A stretch of DNA of 64,000 bases from CAVXHQ01 sp963789535 (lineage in GTDB: Bacteria; Pseudomonadota; Alphaproteobacteria; Rhodobacterales; Rhodobacteraceae): contig CAWBKU010000003.1 in NCBI GenBank assembly GCA_963789535.1, forward strand, positions 248,001 through 312,000, in the 5' to 3' direction. The notes below the pieces were generated by a model. The model ran no database searches. It was not told the origin of the DNA and worked only from the letters and a program-made list of their open reading frames with translations. Shown here in pieces: positions 1 through 8,740 of the stretch; position 1 is the first letter of the stretch; each line of letters opens with the position of its first letter. Position numbers and translations under genes: made by a program.

Positions 1-1
1 C

Positions 2-214
2 TTCATGACCGAGGACGCGCTGTTGCAGTTCCGCACCTCGCCCGGCTGGGCGGTGGGCGCGGACGCGGAATACGTCATCGCCGACGAGGGCGACGTGCTG
101 CGGGCCGAGACGACGACCTCGCTCTCGCCGGTGATCGCGGTGATCTTCGGCCAGACCGGGTTGCGCGTCGGCGCCTCCCTCGAGGGCACGAAATACACCC
201 GCATCATTCCCTGA
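2..214 (+). CDS. C-terminal fragment of a YSC84-related (SYLF domain) protein
   Basis: The window opens inside this gene, so only about the last 70 codons are visible and the true start lies upstream. The tail, ending GASLEGTKYTRIIP, resembles the C-terminal end of YSC84-related SYLF-domain proteins, which in Proteobacteria are mostly small secreted or lipid-anchored proteins that bind lipid. No signal peptide can be judged because the N-terminus is missing. The stop codon overlaps the 3' end of the convergent DUF2254 gene by 11 bases, so the two genes end back to back with no room for a separate terminator. The family call rests on the C-terminal motif only, and the biological role is unknown. 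Confidence 0.6.
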   Translation, partial: FMTEDALLQFRTSPGWAVGADAEYVIADEGDVLRAETTTSLSPVIAVIFGQTGLRVGASLEGTKYTRIIP

Positions 215-1517
215 CGGCCTCGTCCCCGTCCTGAAAGTTCAGCGGCGCAGCCCCTTTCAGGCGCACGCGGTCGGGGGCGAAGGTGACGGCATCGAGGGCG
301 CGCAGCCAGGTCATCCGACCCGCGCGGCGCGCCGCCGGGCGCAGATGCTGCGGCCCGTGCAGTGCAAGTCCGTCGAGCACCTTCATCAGCGCCAGATAGA
401 CCTCGGTCTGACCGTTCGCGTCGCGGGCGATGGCATCGAACGCATCCTCCATGAGGTCGTCCGGGTCGAGCGCTGCAAGACGCAGGTTGGGATAGGCCAC
501 ATCCTCGTCCGGGTTTGCGTCGGGGGCATAGCCGCCAAGGATCCGCGCGAGCCGGGTCACGACGTCGATCGCGGTGCCGGGGTCGTTGATCCCGGGCGAC
601 AGCGCCTTGCTGCCGATCTCTGACATCTGGATGAGGCCGAAACGCGGATCCTTGTCGATCGAGCGCCGGTCGCCAAGCGTGACCGCGTCCCGGATCCGCC
701 GCACGATGCGCCCGTCCGGACCGCCGAGGCCGCCGCCGCCCGCCTCGGCGCCCCCTGCCGCCGCGCGGTCGGTGACATGCACCAGCGGTCCGCCCGCCGC
801 GACCAGTCCGCCGATCGGCTGTGTCAGCCAGATGTCGATACCGTGTTCGGCACCGATCTCCTGCAGTTCGGGCATGTCGATGCCCTGCACATAACCCATC
901 GCGGGCGACGGGACCGGCGCCGACAACGGCGGCACCTGGCCGTCGAACGGCATTGCCCACCGCGTCCGCGAGCGGGCCAGCCGGGCGAATTCCGACGTGG
1001 TCTGGTCCTCCATCCGCCGCGCGGTATCGATCAGGCTGCCGAAAGTCTGAAGCCGCAGAATCCAGCGGCCCAGCGTGAAGACGATGACGGCAAGGACGAA
1101 AATCGTGGTCCAGTACAGGAACACGACCTCCTTGTCGCCGAAATACGGTGTCTCGAGCAGCACGATACCCAGCAGCGAGTAGATATAGGCGCCGAGGAAC
1201 GTGGCGAGGACGGTCTGCGTCGCCCGGTCCTGAAGGATCACCAGATGCGCCCGCGGCGTCCAGTTCTGCATCGCGCTGAACTGCACCGTCACCATGATCG
1301 TGACCGAGAACGTCGTCACGGCGAGCATCGAATTGGCGATGAGGTCCAGAAGCCGGTCGAGTCCGGTCCGGCCGAACGTCTCGAAGAGGCCGTCCGGTAT
1401 CGCCGCATCGAAAACCTTTGCCGCCCCCACCGCGACGAAGGCCAGGAGGCCGATCAGGATGAGTCGCACCCATAGTTTGCGCGATTGAACCTTGATCCAG
1501 TCCCAGGTCGAATACAT
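204..1517 (-). CDS. DUF2254 family predicted membrane protein
   Basis: A protein of about 437 residues with hydrophobic helices in its first 180 residues (for example VRLILIGLLAFVAVGAAKVF near the start, then LLDLIANSMLAVTTFSVTIM and ATFLGAYIYSLLGIVLL) and a soluble C-terminal half. Order and composition fit DUF2254, a family of bacterial inner membrane proteins of unknown function. The conserved stretch SEIGSKALSPGINDPGTAID is visible in the C-terminal half. The open frame extends upstream to 1661, but that extension is arginine-rich and unlike the family. I chose the ATG at 1517 (MYSTWDW); an ATG at 1538 is possible. It is transcribed divergently from the flavoprotein gene at 1706. No function can be assigned beyond the family. 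Confidence 0.75.
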   Translation of the reverse strand: MYSTWDWIKVQSRKLWVRLILIGLLAFVAVGAAKVFDAAIPDGLFETFGRTGLDRLLDLIANSMLAVTTFSVTIMVTVQFSAMQNWTPRAHLVILQDRATQTVLATFLGAYIYSLLGIVLLETPYFGDKEVVFLYWTTIFVLAVIVFTLGRWILRLQTFGSLIDTARRMEDQTTSEFARLARSRTRWAMPFDGQVPPLSAPVPSPAMGYVQGIDMPELQEIGAEHGIDIWLTQPIGGLVAAGGPLVHVTDRAAAGGAEAGGGGLGGPDGRIVRRIRDAVTLGDRRSIDKDPRFGLIQMSEIGSKALSPGINDPGTAIDVVTRLARILGGYAPDANPDEDVAYPNLRLAALDPDDLMEDAFDAIARDANGQTEVYLALMKVLDGLALHGPQHLRPAARRAGRMTWLRALDAVTFAPDRVRLKGAAPLNFQDGDEAVRE

Positions 1518-1705
1518 CGTCGGTGCCCCCGCTGGCATCGCCGGCAAGGACCGCCGCCGTCTCGGTGGTTCAATGGATGGCGGTGGGCGGCGGTTCCGTG
1601 TCGCGGGCAATTTGGCCTGTTTGCGGCAGGCGGCGTCGCGTTTTGCCAAGTTGCCCGGCAAGTGTCGGGGTCACATGCGCGCAACGGATATCGAAAGGGA
1701 ACCCA

Positions 1706-4114
1706 ATGAAGACCAGTGCACAGGTGGTCGTGATCGGCGGCGGCGTGGTGGGATGTTCGGTCCTCTACCACCTGACCAAGCTGGGCTGGTCCGACGTCAT
1801 GCTCCTCGAGCGCAAGGAGCTTACCGCGGGGTCCACCTGGCACGCCGCCGGCGGGTTCCACACGCTCAACGGCGACACCAACATGGCCGCCCTTCAGGGC
1901 TATACGATCAACCTCTACAAGGAGTTGGAAGAGATCACCGGCATGTCCTGCGGCCTGCACCACGTCGGCGGCCTGACGCTGGCCGACACGCAGGACCGGT
2001 TCGACATGCTCAAGGCGGAACGCGCCAAGCACCGCTACATGGGCCTGCACACCGAGATCTTCGGCCCCGAACAGATCCGGGAATTCGCGCCGATCACCAA
2101 TACCGACGGCATCCTCGGCGCGCTCTACGATCCGCTCGACGGCCACCTCGACCCTTCGGGGACCACCCACGCCTATGCCAAGGCCGCGCGCATGGGTGGG
2201 GCGACCATCGAAACGCACTGCATGGTGACGGCGACGACACCGCGCGCGGATGGCTCCTGGGACGTCGTGACGGACAAGGGCACGGTGCACGCCGAACACG
2301 TCGTCAACGCCGGCGGCCTCTGGGCGCGCGAGGTCGGCGCGATGGCCGGCGTCTATCTGCCGCTGCACCCGATGGAGCATCAATACCTCATCACCGAGCC
2401 GATCGCCGAATTCCAGAACCAGACGAAGGAAGCGCCGCACGTCATTGATCCGGCAGGAGAAAGCTACCTCCGGCAGGAGCGTGACGGAATCTGTATCGGG
2501 TTCTATGAAAAACCCTGCCGCCCGTGGTCGGTCGACGGCACCCCCTGGACCTTCGGCACCGAACTCCTGCCCGACGATCTCGACAAGATCGAGGACAGCA
2601 TCGCCTTTGCCTACAAACGGTTCCCGATCCTCGAGACGGCGGGGATCAAGAACATCATCCACGGCCCCTTCACCTTCGCGCCCGACGGCAATCCGCTCGT
2701 CGGTCCGGTGCCGGGGCTGCGCAACTACTGGTCGGCCTGCGGCGTCATGGCGGGGTTCAGCCAGGGGGGCGGCGTCGGCCTGACGCTGGCGCAGTGGATG
2801 ATCCATGGTGAACCAGCGCAGAACGCGACCGCCCTCGACGTTGCCCGGTTCGGCACGTGGATCAGCCCCGGCTATACCGTCCCGAAGGTCGTCGAGAACT
2901 ATCAGACGCGGTTCTCCGTGGCCTATCCGAACGAGGAAAAGCCCGCTGCCCGGCCGCATCGCACGACGCCGATGCACGACATCTTCACCGCGATGGGCGC
3001 CGTCTGGGGTCAGCAGTTCGGCCTCGAGGTGGCCAATTACTTTGCCCGGGGCGACGAGCCGACCTATGAAACGCCATCCTTCCGACGTTCCAACGCTTTC
3101 AATGCCGTAGCGCGAGAAGTTCGCGCGGTGCGCGAGGGCGTTGGCATCAACGAGGTGCAGAACTTCGGCAAGTTCTCCGTCACGGGCGCGAACGCCCGCG
3201 GCTGGCTCGACCGGATCATGGCGGGGCGCATCCCGAAACCGGGGCGCCTGTCGCTTACCCCGATGCTGTCAGAGAAGGGACGCCTCTTCGGCGATTTTAC
3301 CGTGTCCTGCCTGAGCGAAACCGAATTCCAGCTTACCGCGTCCTATGGCACCCAGGCGATCCACCAGCGCTGGTTCGACCGGCATGCCGTGGACGGCATG
3401 CGGGTCGAGAACATTTCCGACCGGCGCACCGGGTTCCAGATCGCGGGCCCGAAGGCGCGCGACCTGCTGGCCGCCTGCACCCGTGCCGATGTGACCGCCA
3501 TCCGCTTTCTGGATGTCCGCCGGATGGTCGTCGGTCAGGTGAACTGCATCGTGCAACGGGTTAGTTATACTGGCGATTTAGGGTTCGAAATCTATTGCGA
3601 CCCGATGGATCAGCGGCAGCTCTGGTGCAGCCTCTGGGCCGCCGGTCAACCGATGGGTCTCGCCCCTTTCGGCATGCGCGCGATGATGTCCCTGCGTCTC
3701 GACAAACACTTCGGCTCGTGGCTGCGCGAGTTCTCGCCCGATTACACCGCCGCCGAGACCGGCATCGACCGCTTCATCGACTGGAAGAAGAACGCGCCCT
3801 TCATCGGCCGCGATCTGGCAGAGGCCGAGCGCGCCACGCCGCCCGCGCGCACCCTCGTCACCTTCGAGGTCGACGCGGACGACGCCGATGTCACCGCCTA
3901 CGAGCCGGTGTTCATCGACGGCGCGGTCGCAGGGTTCTGCACCTCTGGCGGCTATTCGCACCATCTGGGCAAGAGCATCGCCTTCGCCCTCGTGCCGCGC
4001 GCGGGCCTGACCGACGACCTGACCGCCGAGATCGAGATCCTCGGCCAGCGTCGCAAAGCCCGCCGCCTGATGGCGCCGCTGTTCGACGCGGACGGCACCG
4101 CGATGCGGGGCTGA
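1706..4114 (+). CDS. FAD-dependent dehydrogenase with C-terminal GcvT domain (dimethylglycine/sarcosine dehydrogenase-like)
   Basis: An 802-residue two-part enzyme. Residues 6-16 hold the FAD-binding VVVIGGGVVGC motif, and GSTWHAAG (His46) matches the segment whose histidine carries covalent FAD in mammalian dimethylglycine and sarcosine dehydrogenases. From about residue 450 the chain is an aminomethyltransferase (GcvT) fold that would pass the oxidised methyl group to tetrahydrofolate. Expected reaction: oxidative N-demethylation of a methylated amine or glycine derivative, giving formaldehyde or methylene-THF. The start is the ATG at 1706, preceded by GAAAGGGA at 1693-1700; the frame is open from 1523 but that extension has no homology. 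No other C1 or glycine-betaine genes are adjacent, so the substrate cannot be fixed. Length is usual for the family. Confidence 0.85.
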   Translation: MKTSAQVVVIGGGVVGCSVLYHLTKLGWSDVMLLERKELTAGSTWHAAGGFHTLNGDTNMAALQGYTINLYKELEEITGMSCGLHHVGGLTLADTQDRFDMLKAERAKHRYMGLHTEIFGPEQIREFAPITNTDGILGALYDPLDGHLDPSGTTHAYAKAARMGGATIETHCMVTATTPRADGSWDVVTDKGTVHAEHVVNAGGLWAREVGAMAGVYLPLHPMEHQYLITEPIAEFQNQTKEAPHVIDPAGESYLRQERDGICIGFYEKPCRPWSVDGTPWTFGTELLPDDLDKIEDSIAFAYKRFPILETAGIKNIIHGPFTFAPDGNPLVGPVPGLRNYWSACGVMAGFSQGGGVGLTLAQWMIHGEPAQNATALDVARFGTWISPGYTVPKVVENYQTRFSVAYPNEEKPAARPHRTTPMHDIFTAMGAVWGQQFGLEVANYFARGDEPTYETPSFRRSNAFNAVAREVRAVREGVGINEVQNFGKFSVTGANARGWLDRIMAGRIPKPGRLSLTPMLSEKGRLFGDFTVSCLSETEFQLTASYGTQAIHQRWFDRHAVDGMRVENISDRRTGFQIAGPKARDLLAACTRADVTAIRFLDVRRMVVGQVNCIVQRVSYTGDLGFEIYCDPMDQRQLWCSLWAAGQPMGLAPFGMRAMMSLRLDKHFGSWLREFSPDYTAAETGIDRFIDWKKNAPFIGRDLAEAERATPPARTLVTFEVDADDADVTAYEPVFIDGAVAGFCTSGGYSHHLGKSIAFALVPRAGLTDDLTAEIEILGQRRKARRLMAPLFDADGTAMRG

Positions 4115-4160
4115 GCGGCGTTCATGTCATCTTAGCCAATCGCTCCTAGGGTCATGTCGG

Positions 4161-4916
4161 ATGATCCCGGGAGCCTATGTGCCGATGACAACGTCGCTGA
4201 CCGTCGACCTGACCCCTTCACGGCCCGTGCAGGGCCTCGATATCCTCATCCTCGACGACAGCGACATCGACCGCATCCGCCTGCGGCGGTTCCTGTCGCA
4301 GGCCGGGATCGAGGCCAGCGTCGTCGACTGCGATACCGTCGAGAGTTTTGCAGGCGCCCTCGAGCACACCTTCTTCGACGCGGTGCTCATCGACTATCGC
4401 CTCGGTGCCCGGAACGGGATCGAGGCGCTGAACCTGCTGCGCGGCAGCCGCGCCCAGCGGCGGGCGGCGGCGATCATGGTGACGGGCGACACCAGCATCG
4501 ACCTCGCCGTCGAGGTGATGCGCACCGGCTGCGACGACTTCGTCATCAAGGAAACGCTCGATCCGCACCGGATGCGGACCTCGCTGGCACGGGCGATTTC
4601 GCACCGAAAGGCCGACGGCATCGCCGGTCCGGGCGGCACCTCGGCCGTCATGGCCCTGCGCAATGCGGTCGAAACCGGGGCCGCCGAAATGGCGGGCGAA
4701 GTGCGCAGCGCCCTGTCGGCGGTCGCCGGACGCAGCCGCGCCCTGCGTGCGACCCATTCCGCGGATCCGCAAATCCTCGCGCAACTGGCCCACATCGACA
4801 GCGCCTGCGCCCGCGCGTGGAGCATGGTCGGCGCGTTCCAGCAGAACCTCGGCGCGCTCGACATGACGCGCCCGCGTGCGACGAAACTCGGGCTCACGCG
4901 GCGCGGCGCGCGCTGA
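4161..4916 (+). CDS. Response regulator receiver protein with uncharacterised helical C-terminus
   Basis: Residues about 25-150 form a receiver domain: acidic pair LDDSD (residues 31-35), phosphoacceptor Asp78 in VLIDYRLG, the conserved threonine in MVTGD and the lysine in VIKE. The C-terminal 100 residues are alanine- and arginine-rich, predicted helical, and show no DNA-binding, GGDEF or kinase motif that I recognise. The protein may therefore act by protein contact, like stand-alone receivers. Two starts are possible, ATG 4161 and ATG 4185; both lie before the receiver domain. No cognate histidine kinase is adjacent. The next gene starts 39 bases downstream on the same strand, which suggests co-transcription, but the functional link is unclear. 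Confidence 0.8.
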   Translation: MIPGAYVPMTTSLTVDLTPSRPVQGLDILILDDSDIDRIRLRRFLSQAGIEASVVDCDTVESFAGALEHTFFDAVLIDYRLGARNGIEALNLLRGSRAQRRAAAIMVTGDTSIDLAVEVMRTGCDDFVIKETLDPHRMRTSLARAISHRKADGIAGPGGTSAVMALRNAVETGAAEMAGEVRSALSAVAGRSRALRATHSADPQILAQLAHIDSACARAWSMVGAFQQNLGALDMTRPRATKLGLTRRGAR

Positions 4917-4955
4917 CGCTTGCCACGCCGGGACGCGGGGCGGCATGGTCGGACC

Positions 4956-5564
4956 ATGGCACTGGCCCCGACGATCCCGATCGTGATTCTCGCCGCCGGG
5001 TTTTCCGCGCGGATGCGGGGCATCGACAAACTCGCCGAAAACGTCGACGGCGAACCGCTGCTGCGACTCGTCGCAAGACGGGCCATCGCAACCGGCAGCG
5101 GCGTCTTCGTGGCCCTCCCCGCCGCCCCCCATCCGCGCGATGCATTGCTGCGGGGACTCTCGGTCACGATCCTGCGCTGCCCGGGTGCCGCTGCCGGAAT
5201 GTCCGTGTCGCTGCGCGAGGCGGTGGTGCAACTGCCGCCCTGCCCCGCTTTCCTGCTCATGCCCGCCGACCTCCCCGAGATCGGGACGGCGGACATGGCG
5301 GCAATCCGCGACGCCCCGGTCCCGGGCGAAGAGGTCGTGATCTGGCGTGCCGCAACGGCGGACGACAGGCCCGGCCACCCGGTCCTGTTCGACGCCGCGC
5401 TGCGCCCGGAGTTCGCCGACCTGTCCGGGGACGACGGCGGCAAACCGATCATCGCGCGCCACGGCGCCCGGACCCGCCTGATCCCCCTGCCCGGCAACCG
5501 CGCGCGACGCGATCTCGACACGCCCGAGGACTGGGCGGCGTTCCGCGCCGAAACCGGACGCTAG
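4956..5564 (+). CDS. MobA-like NTP transferase (MocA/CTP:molybdopterin cytidylyltransferase-like)
   Basis: A 202-residue nucleotidyltransferase of the MobA-like family. The N-terminal signature ILAAGFSARMRGIDKL is the nucleotide-binding loop with the family's R and K residues, and LLMPADLPEIG is the metal-binding acidic motif. The later GHPVLFDAAL segment matches MocA-type enzymes, which attach CMP to molybdopterin for xanthine-dehydrogenase-type enzymes. No xanthine dehydrogenase or CoxG-type genes are visible nearby, so the exact nucleotide and acceptor are inferred from the family only. The frame is open from a TTG at 4920; I preferred the ATG at 4956 because homology begins immediately after it. 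It probably shares a transcript with the upstream response regulator. Confidence 0.75.
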   Translation: MALAPTIPIVILAAGFSARMRGIDKLAENVDGEPLLRLVARRAIATGSGVFVALPAAPHPRDALLRGLSVTILRCPGAAAGMSVSLREAVVQLPPCPAFLLMPADLPEIGTADMAAIRDAPVPGEEVVIWRAATADDRPGHPVLFDAALRPEFADLSGDDGGKPIIARHGARTRLIPLPGNRARRDLDTPEDWAAFRAETGR

Positions 5565-5577
5565 CTGCCCCAACGAG

Positions 5578-5599
5578 AAAAGGGGGCCCAAAGGCCCCC
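5578..5599 (-). terminator. Intrinsic terminator of the RTX protein gene
   Basis: Read on the minus strand, a 7-bp GC stem (GGGGGCC pairing with GGCCCCC, 5582-5599) is followed directly by TTTT (5578-5581). It sits about 50 bases after the stop of the RTX/Hint gene. On the plus strand the same hairpin follows the nucleotidyltransferase stop by 17 bases and may work weakly in both directions. Confidence 0.75.
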
Positions 5600-5650
5600 C
5601 GTTCCGTCATCGGCCAACGCCCCCACGGACCGCCGACAAAGCGCGGTGAC

Positions 5651-8600
5651 TTAGCGGACCAAGAGGCGCGCTTCGTGCTTTTTCAGGGACTTGCGGGCCG
5701 ACTGATAGGCCTCAAGACCCTCTTTCGATGCAAGCTCGGGGAACAGCTCGATGATCTCGTTGCGCTGCGCGTTGCCGATACCCTTCAGGCTGTAGTCCCC
5801 GGGCTGGAAGCTCTCGGTCCAGGCCCCGTTCGACAGCACCACTTCGTGACGGTCGAACATGAAGTGGATGTAGGATGTCGCCATCACCTCGACCTCGTGG
5901 ACGCCCGGCGTGCCGACCAGATGCTTGGCCGCGGCGAGGACTTCGCTCTCTTCGAAGTAGAGCTGCGTGCGGTCGCCCGCAACGAGCACCCGGTGGTTCG
6001 GCGACACCATCATGTCCCGCTCCGGCAGACCGTTGCCGAGGGCACCGGCCTTGATCAGCACCGGCTTGAGGTGCGGCGAGGCCAGCAGCGTCTTGCCGGT
6101 GATCTCCTTGGCACCGACCCAGCGGATCTCCTGGATGCCGTTGTCGCGGGTGATGATCCGGTCGCCGACCTGCAAATCCTCGACCAGACGCTCGCCGCGC
6201 GGGGTGGCGATGGTCGTGCCGGGGGTAAAGCAGGGGATGACGTTCTCGATTTCCTCGAACGTCAGCACCGAGCCGTCGGCGAAGGTGACGAACCCGTCCT
6301 CGCGATCGTCGGAGGTATAGGTGATGCTCTCGAAATCGACGCCCCGCAGGTCGAGGATGTCGAAGTCGTCGCCACCCGAGCCACCGTTGACCGAATCGCC
6401 GCCCTGGCCGCCGATGAAGATGTCGCGATCCGACCCGCCGAACAGGGTGTCGATCCCGGCACCACCGGTGATGATGTCGTTGCCGACACCGCCATAGATC
6501 GTGTCGTCGCCATCGTCGCCGAACAGCAGGTCGTTCCCGGCCTGACCGCGGATCAGGTCGTCGCCCTGTCCGCCGTAGGCCGTATCGTTGCCGATGCCGG
6601 CCCAGATTTCGTCGTCGTCGACGCCGCCATACAGCAGGTCGTCGCCGCCCTGGCCATAGATGGTGTCATCGTCGTCCTGACCGTAGACGGTATCGTTGCC
6701 GAGGCCCGCCCAGATCGTGTCGCGGTTGTTCTCGGGCAGCAGGTCGCCGTCGTCGTCCGCGATGTTGAGGAAGTCGAACTCTGGCGTGAGGCCGCCGTAG
6801 ATCAGGTCGTCGCCGGTCTGGCCGAAGATGATGTCTTCGCCTTCGCCGCCGATGATCGTGTCGTTGCCGGCGCCGCCGGCGACGGTGTCGTTGTCGATCC
6901 CTGCGTCGACGAAGTCGTCGCCCTGGCCCGCGCCGATGCTGTCGCGGTCGTCACCGGTAAAGATCGTATCGTTGCCCTGGCCGCCCAGCACGCTGTCGCG
7001 GTCGTCCTCGGGGAACGGGTCGGCAGGACCAAAACCCGGATAGGGATTATCGAAGTTGCCGTTCGCCGAGGGATCGCGCGTGTCGATCACGTCGTCGCCC
7101 TGACCGCCAAAGGCGGTGTCGGCACCCGATCCGCCGAGGATCGAGTCGTTGCCCTGACCACCGATCAGCAGATCGTTGCCCGAACCGCCGGTCAGCGTGT
7201 CGTCGCCGCTGTTGCCGATCACGGTGTCGTTTCCGGCGCCGCCGAACAGCTCGTCGTCCCCCGCTCCGCCAAACAGCGTGTCTTCGCCGGTGCCGCCGCG
7301 CACGATATCGTTGCCGGCGTTGCCATAAAGCGTGTCGTTCCCGTCGTTGCCGGCAATCGAATTGTCACCCGCCCCGCCATAGACCTCGTCGTTGCCGTCG
7401 CCCGCAATGACGGTGTCGTTGCCGCCGTAGGCAAGGATCAGATCGTCGTTGCCGCTGTCGCCCGGCAGGATGGCGTCGTCGGCATCGACGAAGTCGCCGT
7501 TCGGATCGCCGGTATAGTTCACGTCGATCAGGTCGTCGCCACGGGTGCCCTCGACGGTGCCGTCGCGGACCATGATCGGCACGATGGCCGTATCGGTCCC
7601 AGAGATGTCGTCGGTGATCGTATAGGTGATCTCGTCCGGACCGGCGAGGCCGTCGCTGGGCGTATAGCTCAGCGTGCCGTCGGCGTTTATGACGACCGTG
7701 CCGTAGAGGGCCGTCGCCGAGACGATGCGGATCGGGTCGCCGTCCGGATCGCTGTCGTTGTCGAGGACCGGGATGACCACCGTCTGGCCCGGGATGACCC
7801 GCACGAGGGCGTCATCCACCGCATCGGGGGGCGCGTTCTCGGGCTCTTCGACGGTCACGATGATGTTCGCCGTCGCGGTGCCGCCGTTGCCGTCGATGAT
7901 CTCGTAGGACAGGATCACTTCGCCCGTCACGCCCGGCGCGGGGGTGAACGTGACCAGACCGTCCTCGCCGATCACGACCGCACCGGTTCCCTCGGGCGCC
8001 GTGACCGTCGTGATGGACAGCACGTCCCCGTCCGGATCACTGTCGTTGGCGAGTGGAACAATCGTCGCCGTGCCGCCCGCCGTGACCGTCACCGCATCGT
8101 CGATCGCGATCGGATCGCGGTTCTCGGTGCCGTCGATGAACTGCTCGATCTCGACGAAATCGATGATGTCGCCGGTCGGATTGCCCTCTGCATCGAGGAA
8201 CACGACCTGCCCGTCGAAGCCGTTGCCGTTGCTGTCGGGCGTCAGGTTCTCGAGGCGGTACGGCCCGAGGCCGCGCAGGTCGAGCACGTCGAAATCGTCG
8301 CCACCGTCGCCGCCGTCGGCATAGTCGCCGTAGCCTGCCACGAGGATATCGCGGTCATCCTGACCGCCGAGGAAGTCGATGCCCTCGCCGCCATAGAGGA
8401 TATCGTTACCGGCGCCGCCCTTGAGGGTGTCGTCGCCTTCACCGCCGAACAGCGTATCCTCGCCGTCGCCGCCGAAGATCAGATCCTGACCTTCGTTGCC
8501 CTTGAGGATGTCGTTGCCGTCGCCGCCAAAGATCAGGTCGTCGTCGAGGCCGCCGAACACGACGTCGTTGCCGACGCCGGCATAGACCGTGTCGTTGCCT

Positions 8601-8740
8601 TCGAAGCCTGCGATGATGTCGTCGTCGGGACCGCCGCCCGGGCCGGTGCCCGTGCCGCCGTCGACCACGTCGCCATCGGGATCGCCCAGATAGCTGACAT
8701 CGATGATGTCGTCGTTTGCGGTGCCTTCAACAGTACCCAT
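5651..8740 (-). CDS. RTX calcium-binding protein with cadherin-like repeats and C-terminal Hint domain
   Basis: A 1029-residue acidic protein, almost certainly secreted by a type I system because it has no N-terminal signal peptide. Order of parts: RTX nonapeptide array (residues about 39-145), two cadherin-like/tandem-95 domains (about 208-298 and 303-392, each with NDSDPDGD), a longer RTX array (about 429-795), and a Hint domain (about 836-985, starting CFTPGTTIATPRGE with the SPNHRVLV motif). Hint domains of this kind are common at the end of secreted Rhodobacteraceae proteins and may self-cleave. The start ATG at 8740 has AGGAG about 8 bases upstream; the open frame runs further but without homology. 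No type I secretion genes lie in this window. The target (surface layer, adhesion or biofilm) is unknown. Confidence 0.9.
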   Translation of the reverse strand: MGTVEGTANDDIIDVSYLGDPDGDVVDGGTGTGPGGGPDDDIIAGFEGNDTVYAGVGNDVVFGGLDDDLIFGGDGNDILKGNEGQDLIFGGDGEDTLFGGEGDDTLKGGAGNDILYGGEGIDFLGGQDDRDILVAGYGDYADGGDGGDDFDVLDLRGLGPYRLENLTPDSNGNGFDGQVVFLDAEGNPTGDIIDFVEIEQFIDGTENRDPIAIDDAVTVTAGGTATIVPLANDSDPDGDVLSITTVTAPEGTGAVVIGEDGLVTFTPAPGVTGEVILSYEIIDGNGGTATANIIVTVEEPENAPPDAVDDALVRVIPGQTVVIPVLDNDSDPDGDPIRIVSATALYGTVVINADGTLSYTPSDGLAGPDEITYTITDDISGTDTAIVPIMVRDGTVEGTRGDDLIDVNYTGDPNGDFVDADDAILPGDSGNDDLILAYGGNDTVIAGDGNDEVYGGAGDNSIAGNDGNDTLYGNAGNDIVRGGTGEDTLFGGAGDDELFGGAGNDTVIGNSGDDTLTGGSGNDLLIGGQGNDSILGGSGADTAFGGQGDDVIDTRDPSANGNFDNPYPGFGPADPFPEDDRDSVLGGQGNDTIFTGDDRDSIGAGQGDDFVDAGIDNDTVAGGAGNDTIIGGEGEDIIFGQTGDDLIYGGLTPEFDFLNIADDDGDLLPENNRDTIWAGLGNDTVYGQDDDDTIYGQGGDDLLYGGVDDDEIWAGIGNDTAYGGQGDDLIRGQAGNDLLFGDDGDDTIYGGVGNDIITGGAGIDTLFGGSDRDIFIGGQGGDSVNGGSGGDDFDILDLRGVDFESITYTSDDREDGFVTFADGSVLTFEEIENVIPCFTPGTTIATPRGERLVEDLQVGDRIITRDNGIQEIRWVGAKEITGKTLLASPHLKPVLIKAGALGNGLPERDMMVSPNHRVLVAGDRTQLYFEESEVLAAAKHLVGTPGVHEVEVMATSYIHFMFDRHEVVLSNGAWTESFQPGDYSLKGIGNAQRNEIIELFPELASKEGLEAYQSARKSLKKHEARLLVR
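6356..7456 (-). repeat. Second RTX nonapeptide array (coding repeat)
   Basis: About 40 copies of a degenerate GGxGNDxxx nonapeptide, encoded as roughly 27-base units, residues about 429-795 of the RTX protein. A 23-residue acidic spacer (about 557-580, with FPEDDRDS) and a similar one near 655-672 (LLPENNRDT) interrupt the array. RTX repeats bind calcium and fold outside the cell. A shorter first array lies at 8304-8626. Confidence 0.9.

Noticed and set aside
6356..8626. Regularly spaced repeats that might suggest a CRISPR array
   Set aside because: The period is about 27 bases without separate spacers; the units are degenerate codons of the RTX nonapeptide, and no cas genes are present.
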